NCBI GenBank assembly: GCA_038211475.1
Contig: JBBQVN010000145.1
Coordinates: 1-9,172, forward strand
DNA from: JANYBT01 sp038211475
GTDB lineage: Bacteria; Acidobacteriota; Terriglobia; Terriglobales; Acidobacteriaceae
Direction: 5' to 3'
Length of the DNA stretch: 9,172 nucleotides
Below are positions 6,885-9,172 of the stretch, piece by piece. The notes beneath the pieces were generated by a model. It saw only the letters and a program-made list of their open reading frames with translations. It ran no database searches and was not told where the DNA came from. The position numbers were made by a program, and so were the translations under genes. Positions within the stretch are counted from its first letter, which is position 1; each line of letters starts with the position of its first letter.

Positions 6885-8135
6885 ATGAAAAGCTGTCCGA
6901 ACAAATTTGTCCTCGCAACTCTTACGTTGCTCGCCGTCACCGGTTTCGGCTCTGCTCAGGTTTACCGCACCGCAGGCAAGGCCATCACCCCCACTTCCAG
7001 CATTGAAAAGGGTGCCGACGTCGGCCTCCGCGCTCACACCAACATCAAATACGTGCAGCCTTCGAAGTTCGCCTCTAACCAAGTCACTCCCAACATCGGG
7101 CCGCCCTTCTCCGGTTACTTATACGAAACGCCAGCATCGCTCGCATGCATCTATCGACTGGTACCGCAGTCCGCGGGTTGTAATCCCAACACGGTCCTGA
7201 CCAATGTCAGCGCCGGCAGCCGCGCCATCGCTATCGTGGACGCCTATGACTATCCCACCGCAGCCGCGGACTTGGCAGTGTACACCGCCCAGTTCGGCCT
7301 GCCCACTCCCAACTTTTCGGTAGTCTATGCTGGTGGCGTTCAGCCTCCGCAAGATACCACTGGCGGATGGGAACTGGAAGAAGCGCTGGACATTTCCATG
7401 GCCGCCGCAATGGCGCCCAATGCCAAGATTTACCTGGTGGAAGCGCAGTCCAACAGCTTTCAAGATTTGCTGAACGCAGAAGCACTGGCTAGCTCTTTGG
7501 TAGCCGCTGCAGGCGGCGGTCAAGTGAGCAACAGTTGGGGATCAAGCGAGTTCCTCGGCGAGACAAGTTTTGATTCCAGTTTCGTCACTCCCGGCGTCAC
7601 GTACTTCTTCTCCAGCGGCGATGGGGTTCTGGCCCAGTATCCCGCAGCCTCACAGAACGTGGTAGCTGTGGGCGGCACGAGCGTTATCCGCAACCAAACG
7701 ACGGGCGCGTTCGGCACTGAACGCTCTTGGATCTTTGCCGGCAGCGGCCCGAGCCAAGTCGTTCATCGTCCCGCGTTCCAGAACGGCATTGCCAACATTA
7801 CCCAGGACCATCGCGGCGTTCCAGATCTCTCCGCCGTCGCCGATCCCAACACCGGGGTCTGGGTCTATGCCACCAACGTTAACGGTACCGGCTGGTACGT
7901 CTTCGGCGGCACCAGCGTTGCGGCCCCGCTAGTTGCAAGCTTGGTGAATGCGGCGGGCAGCTTCGCGGCCTCCAGCGTCGATGAAAACAACATCATCTAC
8001 GGCCAAATCGGCAACAGCGCTAACTTCCGCGACATCACCATTGGGAGCTGCTGGCAGTATCCTCACAAAACTGCCCTCACTGGTTGGGACTTCTGCACCG
8101 GCGTTGGCAGTCCTCTCGGCTACGCTGGAAAGTAA
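6885..8135 (+). CDS. Secreted sedolisin-type serine-carboxyl peptidase (S53 family)
   Basis: This 416-residue protein starts with a signal peptide (basic MKSCPNK, hydrophobic FVLATLTLLAVTGFG, cut likely after GSA at 24). Sedolisins are subtilisin-fold endopeptidases with a Ser-Glu-Asp triad, often active at acid pH. The triad is visible: Glu165 and Asp169 in GWELEEALDISMAAAMAP, and Ser344 in GGTSVAAP. The oxyanion Asp246 lies in FFSSGDG. The C-terminal calcium site is suggested by DITIG (Asp383) and TGWDFCTGVGSP (Asp402). Cys88/Cys99 and Cys389/Cys404 could form disulfides. Only about 60 residues separate the signal peptide from the catalytic domain, whereas typical sedolisins carry a propeptide near 180, so activation may differ. 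The ATG at 6885 has AGGA at 6871-6874, 10 nt upstream. Substrate unknown. Confidence 0.88.
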   Translation: MKSCPNKFVLATLTLLAVTGFGSAQVYRTAGKAITPTSSIEKGADVGLRAHTNIKYVQPSKFASNQVTPNIGPPFSGYLYETPASLACIYRLVPQSAGCNPNTVLTNVSAGSRAIAIVDAYDYPTAAADLAVYTAQFGLPTPNFSVVYAGGVQPPQDTTGGWELEEALDISMAAAMAPNAKIYLVEAQSNSFQDLLNAEALASSLVAAAGGGQVSNSWGSSEFLGETSFDSSFVTPGVTYFFSSGDGVLAQYPAASQNVVAVGGTSVIRNQTTGAFGTERSWIFAGSGPSQVVHRPAFQNGIANITQDHRGVPDLSAVADPNTGVWVYATNVNGTGWYVFGGTSVAAPLVASLVNAAGSFAASSVDENNIIYGQIGNSANFRDITIGSCWQYPHKTALTGWDFCTGVGSPLGYAGK

Positions 8136-8165
8136 CTTTTCTACGGAGTGAATTGCATAACCTGA

Positions 8166-8195
8166 TACAGGCCTCGCCGAAAGGTGGGGCCTGTA
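8166..8195 (+). terminator. Strong GAAA-loop hairpin after the S53 gene
   Basis: A 13-bp uninterrupted stem pairs TACAGGCCTCGCC (8166-8178) with GGTGGGGCCTGTA (8183-8195), counting two G-U wobbles, and is closed by a GAAA (GNRA) tetraloop. It starts 30 nt after the S53 stop, so a terminator or 3' mRNA-stabilising role is likely. No proper U tract follows (ACATTTGCG), which weakens the call of a classical intrinsic terminator. The wobbles favour the plus-strand transcript as the folded form only loosely. Confidence 0.6.
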
Positions 8196-8308
8196 ACATT
8201 TGCGAGTGATTAAATGGCTGGAGCTGCGATTTAGCAGACTAGGGCGAGCTAAGGGCGTTCAATCGCGAGAATCTCGATTCGCTCCGGTTGTGCTCTCTCA
8301 AGGGTAAG

Positions 8309-8330
8309 GAAGCGGCTACTCGACCGCTTC
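8309..8330 (+). other. Inverted repeat upstream of rapZ
   Basis: GAAGCGG (8309-8315) and CCGCTTC (8324-8330) form a perfect 7-bp inverted repeat around an 8-nt spacer, 65 bp before rapZ. It could be an operator or RNA hairpin, or chance. Nothing else recognisable lies in the 259-bp spacer between the S53 gene and rapZ apart from the stronger hairpin at 8166 and the -10-like box at 8382. Confidence 0.25.
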
Positions 8331-8381
8331 ACCCGCCACAAGACTGATTGGGTCGGGCAACAATCGCGCGAGTCCCAGTGC

Positions 8382-8387
8382 TAACAT
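8382..8387 (+). promoter_or_regulatory. Candidate -10 box (TAACAT) for rapZ
   Basis: TAACAT ends 7 nt before the ATG at 8395. There is no Shine-Dalgarno between them (TCTCAGAC), so a leaderless transcript is possible. No -35 match is seen. Same geometry as at 2984-2989 and 3046-3051. Confidence 0.35.
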
Positions 8388-8394
8388 CTCAGAC

Positions 8395-9172
8395 ATGGGG
8401 CCTCGCAAGACTGCGGCGACTTTGAAGAGAAAACCAGCATCTCCTGCTCGCGGCGCACACCGACTTCGCAAGAAAGCTGCAGTCCTCAACCCTCACGGCA
8501 CCGAGTTGGTCATCATCACGGGCATGAGCGGTGCGGGAAAACTTTCCGCGCTCAAGGCGTTTGAAGATCTCGGCTACTACTGCGTGGACAACCTCCCGGT
8601 GGAGTTGATGCCGCGCTTTGCCGAGCTGGCGGTGCATTCGGCCGAGATTCGACGCACCGCGATCGGCGTGGACGTGCGCGAAGGCACCAAGCTGGACGAT
8701 CTCCCTGACATCCTGCAGTCGGTGCGCAAGATGATTCCGACCAAGGTGGTATATCTGGAGGCATCGGATGCCTCATTGCTGCGTCGATTCAGCGAAACGC
8801 GGCGTCCCCACCCGCTGGGCGCCAACACTTCGGTGAAGGCATCGCTTGCCGCCGAGCGTCGCCGCCTCGGTCCGATTCGAAACATCGCCGACCTCTGCAT
8901 CGACACATCAAAGTTCAACGTCCACGAATTGCGCGCTCACCTTACCGAGCGCTTCCAGCCCAAGCCGGGGAAGAAGAACATCCTGGTATCGTGCATCAGC
9001 TTCGGCTTCAAGCACGGCGTGCCCGAAGATGCCGACCTCGTGTTCGATGTACGCTTTCTTCCTAACCCGCATTTCGTGCCGGAGTTCCGCCCCCTCACCG
9101 GACGCGACCCGCGCGTCGCCAAGTACATCCGGTCATTTCCCCAGAGCCGCGAATTCATCCGCCGCATTTCCG
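8395..9172 (+). CDS. rapZ: RapZ/YvcJ-family nucleotide-binding protein, 3'-truncated by window
   Basis: RapZ proteins bind nucleotides through an N-terminal kinase-like domain. In E. coli RapZ is the adapter that guides RNase E to the GlmZ small RNA and so controls amino-sugar synthesis; in other phyla the role is less clear. The 259 visible codons include ELVIITGMSGAGKLSALKAF (37-56), LGYYCVDNLPVELMP, a middle region with YLEASDASLLRRFSETRRPHPL, and the start of the C-terminal domain (SFGFKHGVPEDADLVFDVRF, then LPNPHF). The last roughly 50 residues, including the GCTGGxHRS motif, lie beyond the window. The Walker A Ser/Thr after the Lys is replaced by Leu50. An N-terminal extension of about 36 Arg/Lys/Ala-rich residues precedes the P-loop domain; the ATG at 8395 is the plausible in-frame start, though the domain itself begins near residue 37. 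No hprK or PTS gene precedes it here. Confidence 0.92.
   Translation, partial: MGPRKTAATLKRKPASPARGAHRLRKKAAVLNPHGTELVIITGMSGAGKLSALKAFEDLGYYCVDNLPVELMPRFAELAVHSAEIRRTAIGVDVREGTKLDDLPDILQSVRKMIPTKVVYLEASDASLLRRFSETRRPHPLGANTSVKASLAAERRRLGPIRNIADLCIDTSKFNVHELRAHLTERFQPKPGKKNILVSCISFGFKHGVPEDADLVFDVRFLPNPHFVPEFRPLTGRDPRVAKYIRSFPQSREFIRRIS

Overview
The window looks like ordinary chromosomal core sequence from a GC-rich (about 60%, estimated by eye) Gram-negative bacterium, most likely an acidobacterium (Terriglobia-like). The phylum call is inferred from protein flavour and gene mix: LpxD and Lnt together imply a diderm envelope, and secreted S53 and M64 peptidases are common in that group. No 16S rRNA or marker alignment backs it. 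I see no mobile element, CRISPR array, phage gene or defence system.

Layout. At 1-879 is the 3' part of lpxD (lipid A acyltransferase), followed 2 bp later by a small P-loop NTPase (882-1499) of the MobB/BioD-like type with a Cys cluster. Convergent to it, on the minus strand, is a secreted M64-type zinc metallopeptidase (1568-2977). An 80-bp divergent spacer separates this from a tight plus-strand cluster: lnt (3058-4644), prfB (4650-5754) and a (p)ppGpp-hydrolase-like HD protein (5751-6476). The prfB reading frame is split by the classic autoregulatory +1 programmed frameshift at an in-frame UGA. A tRNA-Val(CAC) gene with encoded CCA follows (6563-6637), then a secreted sedolisin-type (S53) peptidase (6885-8135), a strong GAAA-loop hairpin (8166-8195), and the start of rapZ (8395 to the window end, truncated).

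Themes. Envelope building (LpxD, Lnt), exported proteolysis (M64, S53) and translation or stress control (RF2, HD alarmone hydrolase, tRNA-Val, RapZ) lie close together. The most useful second-look items are the prfB recoding site, the replacement of the Walker A Ser/Thr by Leu in RapZ, the unusually short N-terminal region of the S53 enzyme, the Cys cluster in the P-loop protein, and TANNNT boxes 6-7 nt upstream of three start codons that lack a Shine-Dalgarno sequence, which suggests leaderless transcripts. I do not see a convincing undescribed multi-gene system here.
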